64,000 nucleotides of DNA from Heracleum sosnowskyi (GCA_030848705.1 CM061240.1:122810998-122874997); one strand, 5' to 3'. Shown: positions 10,103 to 21,786, counted from the first letter of the stretch. The notes: a model not told the origin generated them from the sequence alone. Program-made: numbers and translations.

Positions 10103-13100
10103 CTAGTCGAAACCAGAGATCATTCCTAGTTCATTTACCAGTCTTGTAAATGTAGTTTCACTCAATGGCTTGGTGAAGATATCTGCAAGCTGTTGATCTG
10201 TAGACACAAAATGAAGCTCAATATTTCCTTCCTCCACATGTTCCCTGATAAAGTGATACCTTATGCTGATGTGCTTGGTCATGGAGTGCTGTACTGGATT
10301 TCCTATCATAGCAATAGCACTTTGATTATCATAGAAAATATGTATTTTAGAGTACCTTAACCCATAATCCAGCAGTTGATTCTTCATCCACAGAATCTGT
10401 GCACAACAGCTACCAGCAGCAATATACTCTGATTCTACAGTGGATGTGGAAATTGATTTCTGTTTCTTGCTGTACCAAGAAACTAGTATGTCACTTAGAA
10501 ATTGACAGCTTCCACTGGTGCTCTTTCTGTCAATCTTACAACCTGCAAAGTCTGCATCAGAGTAACCAATAAGCTTAAACTCTGATTCTCTAGGATACCA
10601 CAAACCCAAGGTTATGGTTCCTTTGAGATATTTGAAAATCCTCTTCACAACTGTTAGATGAGGCTCTCTGGGATCTGCTTGAAATCTTGCACAAAGACAG
10701 GTTGCATACATGATGTCAGATAAAGAAGAGACCCTATCATGCCTCTGTAGTTTGTCATATCTACTAAAGCTCCTGTGTCTTTGTCTAGCTTGGTCGTAGT
10801 TGCCATAGAAGTTGTTGTAGATGAACTATCAAGCATACCAAATTTCTTGAGAAGATTTCTGGTATATTTTGCTTGATTGATAAAAATCCCATCATCTGTT
10901 TGCTTTACCTACAAGCCTAGAAAATAACTAAGTTATCCCATCATACTCATTTGGTACCTAGACTGCATAAGCTTGGCAAACTTCTTACAGAGTTTATCAT
11001 TAGTAGACCCAAAGATTATATCATCCACATAGATTTGAACTAAAAGCAAATCATTACCAGAATTGAAATAGAACAAGGTTTTATCAATTTTACCTCTTGT
11101 GAACCCACTCTCTAAACGAAATTGAGCCAGAGTTTCATACCATGCTCTAGGTGCCTGATTTAGTCCATAAAGTGCTTTGTCAAGCCTATAGACATAATCT
11201 GGGTGCTTGGGGTCCACAAACCCTGGTGGTTGTTCAACAAACACTTCTTCTTCAAGTTTCCCATTGAGAAAAGCACTCTTCACATCCATCTGAAAGACTT
11301 TAAACTTCTTGTGAGCAGCATATGCTAGAAAAATCCTTATGGCTTCCAATCTTGCAACTGGAGCAAAGGTTTCATCATAGTCAATTCCTTCCTGCTATGA
11401 ATATCCTTTTGCCACAAGTCTAGCCTTGTTCCTTGTAATTACTCCATCACTGTCAGTCTTGTTTCTGAAAACCCATTTTGTACCAACAACTGATCTGTTT
11501 TTGGGTCTTGGTACAAGTGTCCAGACTTCATTTCTCTCAAACTCATTCAACTCCTCCTGCATTGCTGTTATCCAGTTAGCATCTTGAAGAGCTTAATCCA
11601 CTTTCTTAGGCTCTGTCTGAGACAGAAATGCATGAAACAGACATTCATTTGTTGTAGCACTTCTTGTTCTTACACTTGCATCTAGATCTCCAATAATCAG
11701 ATCAGGTGTATGAGCCTGTGTCCACTTTCTTGCTGTAGGTAAGTGGCTTCTTCCATCATTATTGGATCCTCCCCCTTGATCCATGCTCTCCTGATTTTCT
11801 TGTTGACCATCTGTATTATCTGAGGCTCCCCCTGAATTGAACTGCTCAGTGTTTGAACTTTCAGAGTTTGAGCCAGAGTTTGTGTCAGATTCTTCAGCTG
11901 ACTTACTTTCAGAATGTGAGTCATCATGTTGAGGTGTTCCTGAAGTATCTTCTTGCTCCCCCTCGACTGGTTCTCTATTCTGTTCTGTCAGAGAAACTTC
12001 CTCATTGTTTACCAGTAGAGGTTCAGAGTATGCTTCAACGGAGTTTGTTGGATAGACTCCATCAGAGTTTACGTCATCAGAGTTTAGATCTTCATTTTCA
12101 AAGCGTAGTTGATCATGATTTTCTTCATCTTCAAGTCCAGTTATTTTCTTGACATCAAATGACACATGTATAGATTCCATGAACTCTTTAATTCTCGGAT
12201 TATAGACTCTGAATGCTTTAGTCGACAGTGGATATCCTACAAAAATTCCTTCATCAGCTTTTAAGTCAAACTTGGTCAACTGTTCAGGATGAGTTTTCAA
12301 CACAAAGCATTTGCACCCGAAAATATGAAAATATTTCAGGTTTGGTTTCTTTTTCTTCACCATTTCATATGGTGTTTTCCCATGCCTGTTGATCAGTGTA
12401 GCATTTTGAGTAAAACAAGCAGTTTGAACAGCTTCTGCCCAGAAATAAGTTGGCAATTTTGCTTCAACAAGCATTGTTCTAGCAACTTCGATTAAAGTTC
12501 TGTTCTTTCTTTCCACTACACCATTCTGCTGTGGAGTCCCTGGTGCAGAAAATTCTTGATTCACTCCTCTTTCCTTGCAAAATTCTTCCATTGTTGCATT
12601 TCTGAATTCAGTACCATTATCACTCCTGATAATTTTCACTTTATACTGTGATCCTTTGTCCAGTAGCTTTACATGTTCCATCAGAGTTAAGGCAGTTTCA
12701 TCCTTCTTTGCTAGAAAGTACACCCAGGTGTATCTAGTGTACTCATCAACAATGACTAAAGCATATTTCTTTCTGCCAAGAGACATTACATTCACTGGAC
12801 CAAATAGATCAACATGAAGAAGATGATAAGGATCCACAACTGAAGATTCAGACTTACTCTTGAAAGATGACTTCCTTTGCTTGGCTTTTTGACAAGAATC
12901 ACACAGACCATCTAAGCTGAGTATAGATTTTGGAAGTCCCCTTACAAGATCTTTTCGAATCAACTCATTGATGTTGTTCAGATTTAGATGAGAGAGCTTC
13001 TTATGCCATTTCCAGCTCTCTTCACTAGACATCTTTGCAGACATACACACATCTTTTCCTTCAGAGTTTGTTACCAAACTTGCTTCATATATATTATTAC

Positions 13101-13438
13101 GTCTGTGTCCAACTAAAACAACTTTCCCTGTAGATTTTCTAACAACCTCACAATATTCAGGTTGAAAATCTACATGATAACCTCTATCACAGATTTGACT
13201 CACAGATAGCATATCATGTTTGAGTCCTGGGACAAGAGCTACATTAGTGATGATGACACTTCCAAGATTGATATTGCCATATCCCAGAGTACGTCCTATG
13301 TTGCCATCTCCATAGGAAACTTTTGGGCCAGCCTTCTCCTCATAATCTGATAGCAGGGCTTTATTTCCAGTCATGTGCCCTGAACATCCACTGTCCAAGA
13401 CTAGGGTTCTCTCCCTTATGCCCTGCAATCACAAACAA
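10103..13438 (-). pseudogene. Pol of SIRE-like element 1: protease, integrase, reverse transcriptase, RNase H (broken)
   Basis: Protease motif LDSGCSGHMTG near 13395. A GAG-pre-integrase segment (SWKWHKKLSHLN, CDSCQKAKQRKSS) and the integrase core (HVDLFGPV, IIRSDNGTEF, GTPQQNGVVERKNRT) follow to about 12200. An acidic linker with repeated NSD/NSE words (about 12120-11790) precedes the RT. RT has QMDVKSAFLNG, LYGLNQAPRAWY and YVDDIIFGS (10933-11349). RNase H has SDADFAGCK, VESEYIAAG and YDNQSAI (10103-10711). Damage: stops around 13431-13441, TAA at 11593, TAG near 11397, TAA at 10933, TAG near 10917, and a short deletion with frameshift near 10715. The product cannot be made as one polyprotein, so this copy depends on enzymes from elsewhere. 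Confidence 0.9.
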
Positions 13439-13714
13439 TTACTGAGAGTTAGTTTTAAGGATCCAGACTTGCTTGGATCCTTTGGCTTTCTTAACATTGT
13501 TAGCTTTTGCAGCGGAATTCTTATCAACAGAGTTTAAGCTAACAGTATCAGAGTTTACACTTGCAGAATCAACTTTAACCCATTTCAAATTGGGCTTCAA
13601 TTCATAATAGTTGTGATAAATAGCATGATAATTCTTGCAAGTATAAATAGAATGCCAAGTACTCCCACAGTAAGTGAGTGCATAATGTCTGTGGTCTAAC
13701 CCTAACATAATCAT
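13439..13714 (-). pseudogene. C-terminal gag/protease linker in a shifted frame
   Basis: A 91-codon frame (WHSIYTCKNYHAIYHNYY, then KPNLKWVKVDS) continues the gag-pol polyprotein after a frameshift near 13680, where the gag ORF leaves the expected frame. It ends at TAA 13439-13441 just before the protease. It carries several NS-rich words encoded by AACTCTG, like other parts of the element. Confidence 0.65.
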
Positions 13715-15701
13715 TCTTTACTCCAGACTTGGAGGGTAAAGAATTAATGTCTTTGTTCTTCCTGCAGAAACTTGCAAGATGGTTAGTACTACCACAATTA
13801 TGACATGTTTTTCTAGGAGCATCAGTAATAGGCAAATGATTATTACTTTTATTAATGCCTACTTTTCCATTTCTGTTCTTCCTGGACACTTTCTGTTTCT
13901 TGACAGACTTTACCTCTTTGAGCTTATACTTGAATTGTTTCTCTGTCATTAAACCAACATTAACCTGTTTAATGCAAGTTTTTATTGGTTCTTCCTTAAC
14001 AGTTTCTGTCTCAACTACAGAGTTTAGCTTACTGGATTCATGAACAAATTTCATAGGTGGAAGATGTGTTCTAACTTTAACTTTATCTTTAAACCTAAGT
14101 TCATCTTCCTCACAGTAACCTACCCCAACTATATCTGTTTGAAACACTTGATGTGTGTCTTTTCCAGAGTTTGTCCAGGTTTTAATTATCTTTCTCTCTT
14201 TTTCCAATTCAGATTCTAGTTGCCTAAATCTCTTAAGCAACTCCTGTTCAACATAAACAGCATCATCTCTTTCCTTTTGAACTTGTTGCATGTTAACAAG
14301 TTCTTCTTCAAGAAATTTATTTCTCTCTCTAAGCTTTAGATTTTTAGATTTAATTCTCTCATTTTCTAAAGTCTGATCTCTGTAACTAACATGTATGCTT
14401 TTAAGATAAATTCTCAATTCAGATATATTATCAGGATCATAAGCATAAGTTGTTAGGGGTACCTTGTTTTCAGATGATTCAGATTCATCTTTAATAGTTG
14501 CCATGAGAGCATAGTTGACTCCCTCATCTGAGTCTGAAGTGTCTGCCCAGTCTCTCCCTTTAGTGCTGAGTGCTTTTTCAGATTTTCCTTTCTTGCACTG
14601 TGGAGCATAGTGACCCATCTCTTTACACTTGTAGCACTGGATCTCAAACTTGTCTTTCTTCCCAGATTTGGTATCCCTTCCTTCAGACTTTCTGAAACTC
14701 TTCCTTTCAGAGTTTGAATCTTTCCTAGAGAATCTCTTTCCTTTCTTGAAGTTCTTGAAACCCATATTCTTGAAGGTCTTCACCATCAAAGCAGCCATTT
14801 GCATCATCTGTTCTTCATCATCCTCGGATTCAGATGATTCAACAGTGTTTGAGTCATCATCAGTGTTTGATGACTCACTTTCAGAGTTTATGACCAAAGC
14901 CTTTCCCTTAGCTTTCTTCTTTGATGTCTCTTTCTTAAGAAGCTTTTCTTCAACTTTAAGAGCAACAGATTTTGTCTTCTTACCAGATCTTCTGTTTCTT
15001 TGTTCTATCTCAAGTTCATGAGTTTTAAGCAACCCATAGATTTCATCAAGTTCTGTATCTGCAAGCTCATAATTATCTCTTATTGTTGTTGTCTTTAAAT
15101 CCCATCTTTCAGGTAGAGATAGAAGGAACTTGAGATTAGACTCTTCAGGATCATATTCTTTATCAACCAGAGATAAATCATTCAACAGTTTACATAATCT
15201 GTCATATGTCTCAGTCAAAGTTTCATCAGGTCTCGAGTCAAAGTGTTCATACTCTTGTGTAAGTATAGTCTTCCTGTTCTTCTTTATAGCACTTGTTCCT
15301 TGACATCTGACTTCTAAAGCATCCCAAATTTCTTTGGCAGTTTTGCAACCAATAACTCTGTTAGACATGACATTATCTAAGGCACTATGGAGAAGATGTC
15401 TAACTTTTGCATCCTTTGCAATTGATGAGATGTCTTCAGGAGTTAAATCTTTCTTTTCCTTTGGAATAGTCGTTTGTTTTTCACCAGCAACAACAGTAGA
15501 CAGTCTAGTCGGCTTATGAGGACCATCATAGATTCTATCAAGGTATTTTGGATCTGTGGCTTCCAGAAACATGGTCATCTTTACCTTCCATATTGGATAT
15601 TCCGCTGGTCTGAGAATTGGAACCCTAATCGTCTCATATCGACTCACAAAAGTTGATTGAACCTTTTCGGAATTAGAACCTGCTTGGATATTTTCATCCA
15701 T
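13602..15701 (-). CDS. Gag of SIRE-like element 1 (UBN2 type, 699 aa)
   Basis: ATG at 15701, only 66 nt after the 5' LTR. The N-terminal 250 residues are the copia gag/UBN2 domain (YPIWKVKMTMFLEA, AKEIWDALEVRCQG, LTETYDRLCKLLNDL, FLLSLPERWD). A basic/acidic segment follows, then a CCHC knuckle CYKCKEMGHYAPQC (about 14590-14640), a coiled coil rich in E/K/L (about 14210-14400) and a second knuckle-like CHNCGSTNHLASFC (about 13760-13810). The last 30-40 residues (from about 13715) are out of the ancestral frame because of a frameshift. Gag forms the virus-like particle and binds RNA. Confidence 0.85.
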   Translation of the reverse strand: MDENIQAGSNSEKVQSTFVSRYETIRVPILRPAEYPIWKVKMTMFLEATDPKYLDRIYDGPHKPTRLSTVVAGEKQTTIPKEKKDLTPEDISSIAKDAKVRHLLHSALDNVMSNRVIGCKTAKEIWDALEVRCQGTSAIKKNRKTILTQEYEHFDSRPDETLTETYDRLCKLLNDLSLVDKEYDPEESNLKFLLSLPERWDLKTTTIRDNYELADTELDEIYGLLKTHELEIEQRNRRSGKKTKSVALKVEEKLLKKETSKKKAKGKALVINSESESSNTDDDSNTVESSESEDDEEQMMQMAALMVKTFKNMGFKNFKKGKRFSRKDSNSERKSFRKSEGRDTKSGKKDKFEIQCYKCKEMGHYAPQCKKGKSEKALSTKGRDWADTSDSDEGVNYALMATIKDESESSENKVPLTTYAYDPDNISELRIYLKSIHVSYRDQTLENERIKSKNLKLRERNKFLEEELVNMQQVQKERDDAVYVEQELLKRFRQLESELEKERKIIKTWTNSGKDTHQVFQTDIVGVGYCEEDELRFKDKVKVRTHLPPMKFVHESSKLNSVVETETVKEEPIKTCIKQVNVGLMTEKQFKYKLKEVKSVKKQKVSRKNRNGKVGINKSNNHLPITDAPRKTCHNCGSTNHLASFCRKNKDINSLPSKSGVKNDYVRVRPQTLCTHLLWEYLAFYLYLQELSCYLSQLL

Positions 15702-15752
15702 GATTATACTTGTGTTTGGATCAAAAGAAAACTGTATATATTAAACAGCCTA

Positions 15753-15766
15753 GGCTCTGATACCAA
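15753..15766 (-). other. Primer binding site of SIRE-like element 1
   Basis: Minus-strand TTGGTATCAGAGCC, complementary to initiator tRNA-Met, starting one base from the 5' LTR end at 15768. Confidence 0.88.
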
Positions 15767-15767
15767 T

Positions 15768-16263
15768 TGTTAGGCCGAATACACAATATATAATCAAATA
15801 TATGTATGAGAATAACAATAAGAACACTGTTTATGAATAATAAACTGTATGGAATTAATAACTCCTCTCTCGGTGATGTAAAAATATCACAGAGAGCTGC
15901 TAGGTTACAAGAATAATATTTCAAGTATTCGCATCCCTTTTAGGGTTAACCTATCTGTGTTTATATAGTACACAGCTACATACAATCTTTAATTGATATT
16001 CCTATAAATCAGCTATACAATTGATATCAATTAAGTATTGCTTCTGTCTTCTGTTCCGTTTCCTTAGCCATCACGATATCTCTTTGCTTATATCCTTCTT
16101 CAAAGTATATCGCTTCTAGAATCTTCATTGAGTATAACACCGACAGCTAAGCAAACTCTGACTGTCAGAGTTTAGCAAACTCTGACCAGTCTTCCAGCTA
16201 AACTCTGATAGTTTCCTGATACTTTAAACACTGATAAACAAACATCAGCAATTATATCTAACA
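15768..16263 (-). repeat. 5' LTR and promoter of SIRE-like element 1
   Basis: 496 bp, with TGTTAG...CTAACA ends. Minus-strand TATA-like box ACTATATAAACA around 15958-15970. The palindrome AAACTCTGA / TCAGAGTTT is at 16153-16173 in the U3 part upstream of the TATA box, where regulatory sites would be expected. TSD TATGA follows at 16264-16268. Confidence 0.9.
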
Positions 16264-17769
16264 TATGATTTCTTAGAATTTTCTGAATTTAAAAATATAT
16301 TTTTAAAATAAAAATATGAATTTTAAAAAATTTTAAACTATTTTCGAATTAAATTAAAAATTAAATTCAAAAACAGTTTTCTGGAAATTATTTAGGGTTT
16401 CGAAGATTGAAACCGGGTCAGGAAAACGGGTAAACGGGTCGGGAAGAACACAAACGGGTCGGGAAGAACAACCCGGAAAAATCCCAGAATCCGGCGACTT
16501 GAAAACTTGATAAAAATTGGGGCTTTTTATATCAAAACATTCCTTATAACCATATCAACATATTCCGATCAAAAACAAACCAAAAACATCACCGGAACTT
16601 CAAACCCGACTATTTTCCGGTGACCTTAAACCAATTTTCCGATCTACCAAAATCGTACATGAAACTCTACGTTCTTTATGTTAAAATGAAGCTAAGAACA
16701 CATACAACAAAAGCCCTCTATCAAAAACAATGTCAGATCATTCATATGAACGGATTATTAAAAAGAAAAATCGGGCAAAACCCTAGAAATTGAATTTCTC
16801 AAAATCGAACATAAACATGAAATTAAAGCATGAATTCCTACTAATTAGAACCCTAGTAACATGTTGGAAGCAATCAATTGAACGGATAATCAACAGAATG
16901 AAAATCCCCAATTCGAACATAAACCCTAATTTTAATTCGAAATTTGAAAATTTCATATAAAATCGAAAAATTACCAGATGATGATATAGTTGGAAGATTC
17001 TGAAACTAGAGATCAAGAGCTTTGATTTGAGTACTTGAACTTGTGATTTGGATTTCAATAACACCTTCAAAATTGATTTTGATTTTCAAGAACACGAAGA
17101 ACACGGTTCGGGAATTTTATATTTTTCTGTATTTTTAATACGGATTGTATGAAGGATAATTTATGATTATCCTTTTTATACTTAGTGGAAAATAATACCC
17201 TAAACGACATTTGTGGATCGATATTGATCCACTGGTACGCTTAAAAACCCTAATTTAGAAAAATACATGTTTTATGTGGTGATAGCTATCCACAAAGACT
17301 GATAGTTATCCGAATCAATACATATCATTTATATAACTAATGCTCAAGAATACTGGGGCTATAACAGATGTATTATTGATACGAATGATATATCAATTAC
17401 CCTAGAAAATTAGGGTTAGGGTTTGGAATAATTTTTCTCTTTCTTTCTTTGAATAAAACAAATACTATTGATAGTATTGGATAATAAGGGATATAATAAT
17501 ACGAATAAATCCTCCGATAATGATTCGGACACAAATGACGAAGGAATAATAATGATGTACAAAATTTCAACGGGGCCCTTGAATTTTCAAAACGGGGCTC
17601 AAAATTGAAGATATTTTCAAATGACAAGATATTTGAACGGGGCTTTCGACACACCAATTTACACATAATCACTTAACAACCTTTATCATTAAAACTCAAA
17701 ATACTTCATAATAATTATTCTACACATATAATACAATTTATATAATTAATAAAGTTCACGGATCTTACA
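16264..17769 (-). repeat. 5' LTR of the Tekay-like gypsy element, outer segment
   Basis: Continuation of the LTR segment at 2683-4471. The outer end is placed at 17769 (...GATCTTACA), so the LTR begins TGTAAGATCC in element orientation, a usual start for Tekay/Del LTRs. Sequence beyond 17769 belongs to a different, plus-strand element. ORFs in this stretch show no known domain. Confidence 0.65.
17171..17182 (-). promoter_or_regulatory. TATA box of the gypsy LTR
   Basis: The minus strand reads AGTATAAAAAGG, a good TATA box about 590 bp inside the outer LTR end, a suitable place for the element promoter. Confidence 0.5.
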
Positions 17770-18896
17770 CTCATTAGTAATACAACTCAAATTGAAGATT
17801 CTAATCTTGACACTGTTAAAGATCCTGATGAATCTGAAATTCTACAAGAGGTTGATTTTCTAATTCTTTCTACTGTGGTTGATTCTCATAATCTAGAGGT
17901 TGGTGAAGAAGAAGAAGCAAGAAGAAGAGAGATAAAAAACAACAGATAGAGATTTTAATCTTTATAAGAAAAGGCTAATCAAATCAAGCAAGTTGTTGTG
18001 GAAGAATGGAAGAAGACAACAACATCAGCTAGAAAAGAGCTATGTTCTTGAAAAGGAGAAGGATAAGAAGTGGAAGCACATTGACATTGTAAGGTGTGAT
18101 AGACCTACAATTTTTCAGTCAGGTGGTATCATAACAAATGTTTCTAGTGTTGCGGACTTTTCTGGTTTACAAAGACCCAAAGCACTGTGGTTAGAAATGT
18201 TTTCAAGCTTAAATCAAATGCCGCACAATACAAGAGGAGGTATATGACACAGAGATGCTAAATTTCTAAATATGCCATATGTTGATCCTCATTCACTGAC
18301 TGAAATTGGAGGTAACTTAACTTCTGAACAGCTGAACAATTTACAAGTTGTGGATATAGTTTTAGATTGTCATGATGGTGCTGAAAAAAGGAGAAGCTTC
18401 TTTACTTCATGAAGGATGGAAGTGTAAAGAAGATGTCCATTCAAGAGCTGCTGGTTAAAACAACAAAGGAACTGAAATATGTTCATTATTTGCTCAAATG
18501 GAAGAATGGAGTGTGCAAGGAATGGTCTGATATGATTCTATAAGAAAAAGATTTGATGAAGGAAGGAATTATAATGGTGATTATACTCCCATGTACTTAA
18601 ATCTGAGAGATCAAGAAGTTGAAATGCAAAGAGGCAGTGTTGTTAAAGAAATGTCTTTTGGTATGAAACAATTGACTCTTAATCCTGATGGGAAGGAAAT
18701 TTATTATTTATTGGTTGAAGAATACAATTTACAGAGAAGTTCTATACAGAATCTCAGAGCAGCTATCTACCAGATTGATGAGGAAGATGAAGAGCTCAGA
18801 AATCTAAAGGACAAACTGATTCAAATTCTTGAAGACAAAGAAGAAAAGTTATTATCAGACTTCTTGAAGATGAATCTGTTCTATCAAAGAATGTAA
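17770..18896 (+). pseudogene. Relic of a third ORF of a SIRE-like element
   Basis: Plus-strand fragments in several frames match the C-terminal half of the third-ORF protein. An acidic start (17770-17950) is followed near 18285-18405 by DPHSLTEIGGNLTSEQL, matching the conserved DYTSLAEPGVGVTQENL. Near 18400-18520 comes LLYFMKDGSV...ELKYVHYLLK (conserved: LLYFKTDGRV...ELEYVLYLLK). At 18591-18896 there is a 101-codon ORF with NLRAAIYQ and EKLLSDFLK (conserved: LRAAIYQ and LLIDYLR). Frameshifts and stops (for example near 18247, 18405 and 18541) show it is dead. The N-terminal half is missing because the Tekay-like element inserted at 17769/17770. Confidence 0.75.
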
Positions 18897-19005
18897 AAAG
18901 ATAAGTTGCTGCTGAAATTTCTTGTACATTTTGTAAATATATTTTTGGCATCATTGAATCTAGGAATCTATACTTTATTTTACAAAGTATGAGATTTAGG
19001 GAAAT

Positions 19006-19447
19006 TGTTAGATCAGAATTCAATGATCTCCAGGATCTGGACTACTGATCAGGATTGCTGACGTCATCAGTATTGCTGACGTCATTAGTATTGCACGAGC
19101 GTCAGTATCAGGATTGCTATCAGGACTGTGATCAAGATTATCATCAGGACTGGAAGCTAATCAGGATTACTTCAAGATAACTATCGAGTCCAGGAAAATA
19201 AGGAAGATTGATTTGTCGGTTCCTAGTTTATAGGAATGCAACTGTCGGTTAGGATATATATGAATCAATATTGTTTGTAATTGATTTGGTCTTATCTTGA
19301 AATCGATAGAACAACTGTGTGTGTTATATAAACACAGTTTAGGTTTTGATTTTATATCAATCTCATACACGAGTATTATTGTAACCTAGCAGCTTTCAAG
19401 AACATAAGAATTTCTTGAGAGCGCCTTATAACAGTTTTATACCAGAC
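19006..19447 (+). repeat. Truncated 3' LTR of the relic SIRE-like element
   Basis: Starts TGTTAGATCAG after the relic ORF, like the TGTTAGATAT start of the SIRE LTR in its sense direction. It has a TATA-like box with TATATAAACACAG (about 19327-19340) and TTGTAACCTAGCAGCT, also present in the SIRE-like LTRs at 4472 and 15768. It stops at about 19447 where the Helitron-like array begins, so the 3' end is missing. The first 160 bp contain repeated ATCAGGAT / GTCATCAG words. Confidence 0.65.
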
Positions 19448-21221
19448 TACAAACCGACTACAAAACTTTCAATGTTCCGTTTTTAATATAATAGTATAGA
19501 TAGATAGATAGATGTCGTCTATCATAATTTTAGAAAATATTATAGATAGATAGATAGATGTCGTCTATCATAATTTTAGAAAAATAGAAATTTTAGTTAG
19601 AAAATATAAAAAAAATGTACGATTTGGCTAATAAAGGTAATCGGTTAATTATTAGTATTTATAATATTATCATTTTATGCTTCTAAATGGAATATGCCGT
19701 GATATTTTTGAGGTTTTACTTTGGAGAAATATTAGTTAGAAAATACAAAAAAAAATATACGTTTTGGAAGAAAAAACTAATCGGTTAGTCATTAATAATT
19801 ATAATATTATTATTTTATTTTATTAAATAGAACTGTTCGTGATATTTTTGGAAAATGAGAGGTTTTATTTAGGAAAAATAAAAAAGTAGAAATTTTACTT
19901 AGAAAATATAAAAAAGAATATACACTTTGGCTAAAAAAGGTAATGGGTTAGTTATTAGAAATTATAACCTTATTATGTTATTTTATTAAATGAAACTGCC
20001 TGCGATATTTTTGGAAAATGAGATGTTTTAGTTAGGAAAAATAGAAAAGATATTTTATATAATAATTTTAATATTTTATCTAACGGTTCTCATCGATTTT
20101 ATCAGAAATATCTAACGGCTATGAATAGAGTGACCAAACTTTTGGAGGACCAGACTACAAAAATGATATTTTTGAAAAAGGAGGGAGTTTAGTAAGAAAA
20201 AATAGAAAGATACATGTTTTAGTTGAAAAAGGTAATTGTCCATGATATTTTTGGAAAAATAGGGAATTTTGTTAGAAAAAATAGAAAAAGTAATGTTTTT
20301 TTGTTGAAAAGGATAGTTAGTTATAAATAGGTAATATTACTATTTAATAATATTTTTAATTGATAAGTAAATGTAATCAAGTAAAACACGAATTACCAAA
20401 AAATTGTACCGACCCACCAATTTTTTAATGTTTCGTCTAGTCTATTATATGATAATATGGATTTTATTTTATTAAATGGAATTGCCCGTTATATTTTTGG
20501 AAAATGAGAGCTTATAGTTATGAGAAATTTTAGTTAGAAATTATAAAAAATAATATATGATTTGGCTAAAAAAGCTAATCGGTTAGTTATTAGTAATTAT
20601 ATTCTTTTATTAAACGGAACTGTTCGTGATAGTTTTGGAAATGAGAGATTTCAGTTAGGAAAAATAGAAAAGTACCTGTGATATTTTTGGAAAATGGGAG
20701 CTTTTAGTTAGGAGAAATTTTAGTTTAGAAAATATAAAAAAAAATCTTTTGCTAAAAAAGCTAATCGATTACTTATTAGTAATTGTAATATTATTATTTT
20801 ATTTTATTAAATGGAACTTCTCGTGATATTTTTGGAATATGAGAGGTTTTAGTTAGGAAAAATAGAAAAGTAGAAATTTTAGTTAGAAAATACAAAAAAG
20901 AATATACACTTTGACTAAAAAAAGGTAACTGGTTAGTTATTAGCAATTATAATATTATTATTTTATATTATTAAATGGAACTGCCCGTGATATTTTTGGA
21001 AAATAAGATGTTTTAATTTGGAAAATAGAAAAGGTACTCTATATAATAATTTTTAGGATTTTATCTAACGGTTCTCATCGATTTGATCAAAAAGATCTAA
21101 GGATTGTGAATTGAGTGACCAAGATATGATGACCCGACTACAAAACTTTCAATGTTCCGTTTTTAATATAATAGTATAGATAGATAGATAGATGTCGTCT
21201 GTCATAATTTTAGAAAATAGT

Positions 21222-21315
<94 letters not shown>

Positions 21316-21786
21316 GTCGTCTGTCATAATTTTAAAAAAGGAGAAATTTTAGTTAGAAAATATAAAAAAAATGTATGTTTTGGCTAATAAAGGTAATCGG
21401 TTAATTATTAGTATATATAATATTAGTATTTTATGCTTCTAAATGGAATAGGCCGTGATATTTTTGAGGTTTTAGTTGAGAGAAATATTAGTTAGAAAAT
21501 ATATAAAAAATATATATGTTTTGGAAGAAAAAACTAATCGGTTAGTCATTAATAATTATAATATTATTATTTTATTTTATTAAATAGAATTGTTCGTGAT
21601 ATTTTTGGAAAATGAGAGGTTTTATTTAATAAGAAAGTAGAAATTTTACTTAGAAAACATAAAAAAGAATATATACTTTGGCTAAAAAAGGTAATGGGTT
21701 AGTTATTAGAGATTATAACCTTATTATGTTATTTTATTAAATGAAATTGTCTGTGATAGTTTTGGAAAATGAGATGTTTTAGTTAG
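19448..21786. repeat. AT-rich Helitron-associated repeat array, left part
   Basis: About a dozen diverged units of roughly 170-250 bp, each built from GATATTTTTGGAAAATGAG, TTTTAGTTAGGAAAAATAG, ATTTTAGTTAGAAAATA and GGTAATCGGTTAGTTATTAG. The segment CTACAAAACTTTCAATGTTCCG with ATATAATAGTATAGATAG occurs at about 19458 and 21137. In reverse it looks like a Helitron 5' end (TCTATACTATTATATTAAA). The array continues at 30410 after the Tat element insertion. No coding region is seen. Confidence 0.65.
21222..21314. repeat. (GATA)n microsatellite
   Basis: About 23 uninterrupted GATA units, with a shorter tract (about 21176-21193) just before it. Related short tracts are at 19497-19513 and 19543-19558, each followed by TGTCGTCT. 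Confidence 0.95.

Larger units (their letters stand above)
4472..16263 (-). mobile_element. Complete SIRE/Maximus-like Ty1/copia element with an extra ORF
   Basis: The element is 11,792 bp long with two 496-bp LTRs that both run from TGTTAGGCCG to ATCTAACA on the plus strand. It is flanked by the 5-bp target duplication TATGA (4467-4471 and 16264-16268). In element orientation the order is 5' LTR, tRNA-Met PBS, gag (UBN2 type, two CCHC knuckles), protease, integrase, reverse transcriptase, RNase H, a long spacer, a third ORF, polypurine tract, 3' LTR. Protease-integrase-RT order defines copia. The length and the ORF downstream of pol fit the SIRE/Maximus lineage. By eye the LTRs differ at 6 positions (about 1.2%), so insertion was fairly recent. 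Gag and the third ORF are mostly open; pol is broken in several places. Confidence 0.92.
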
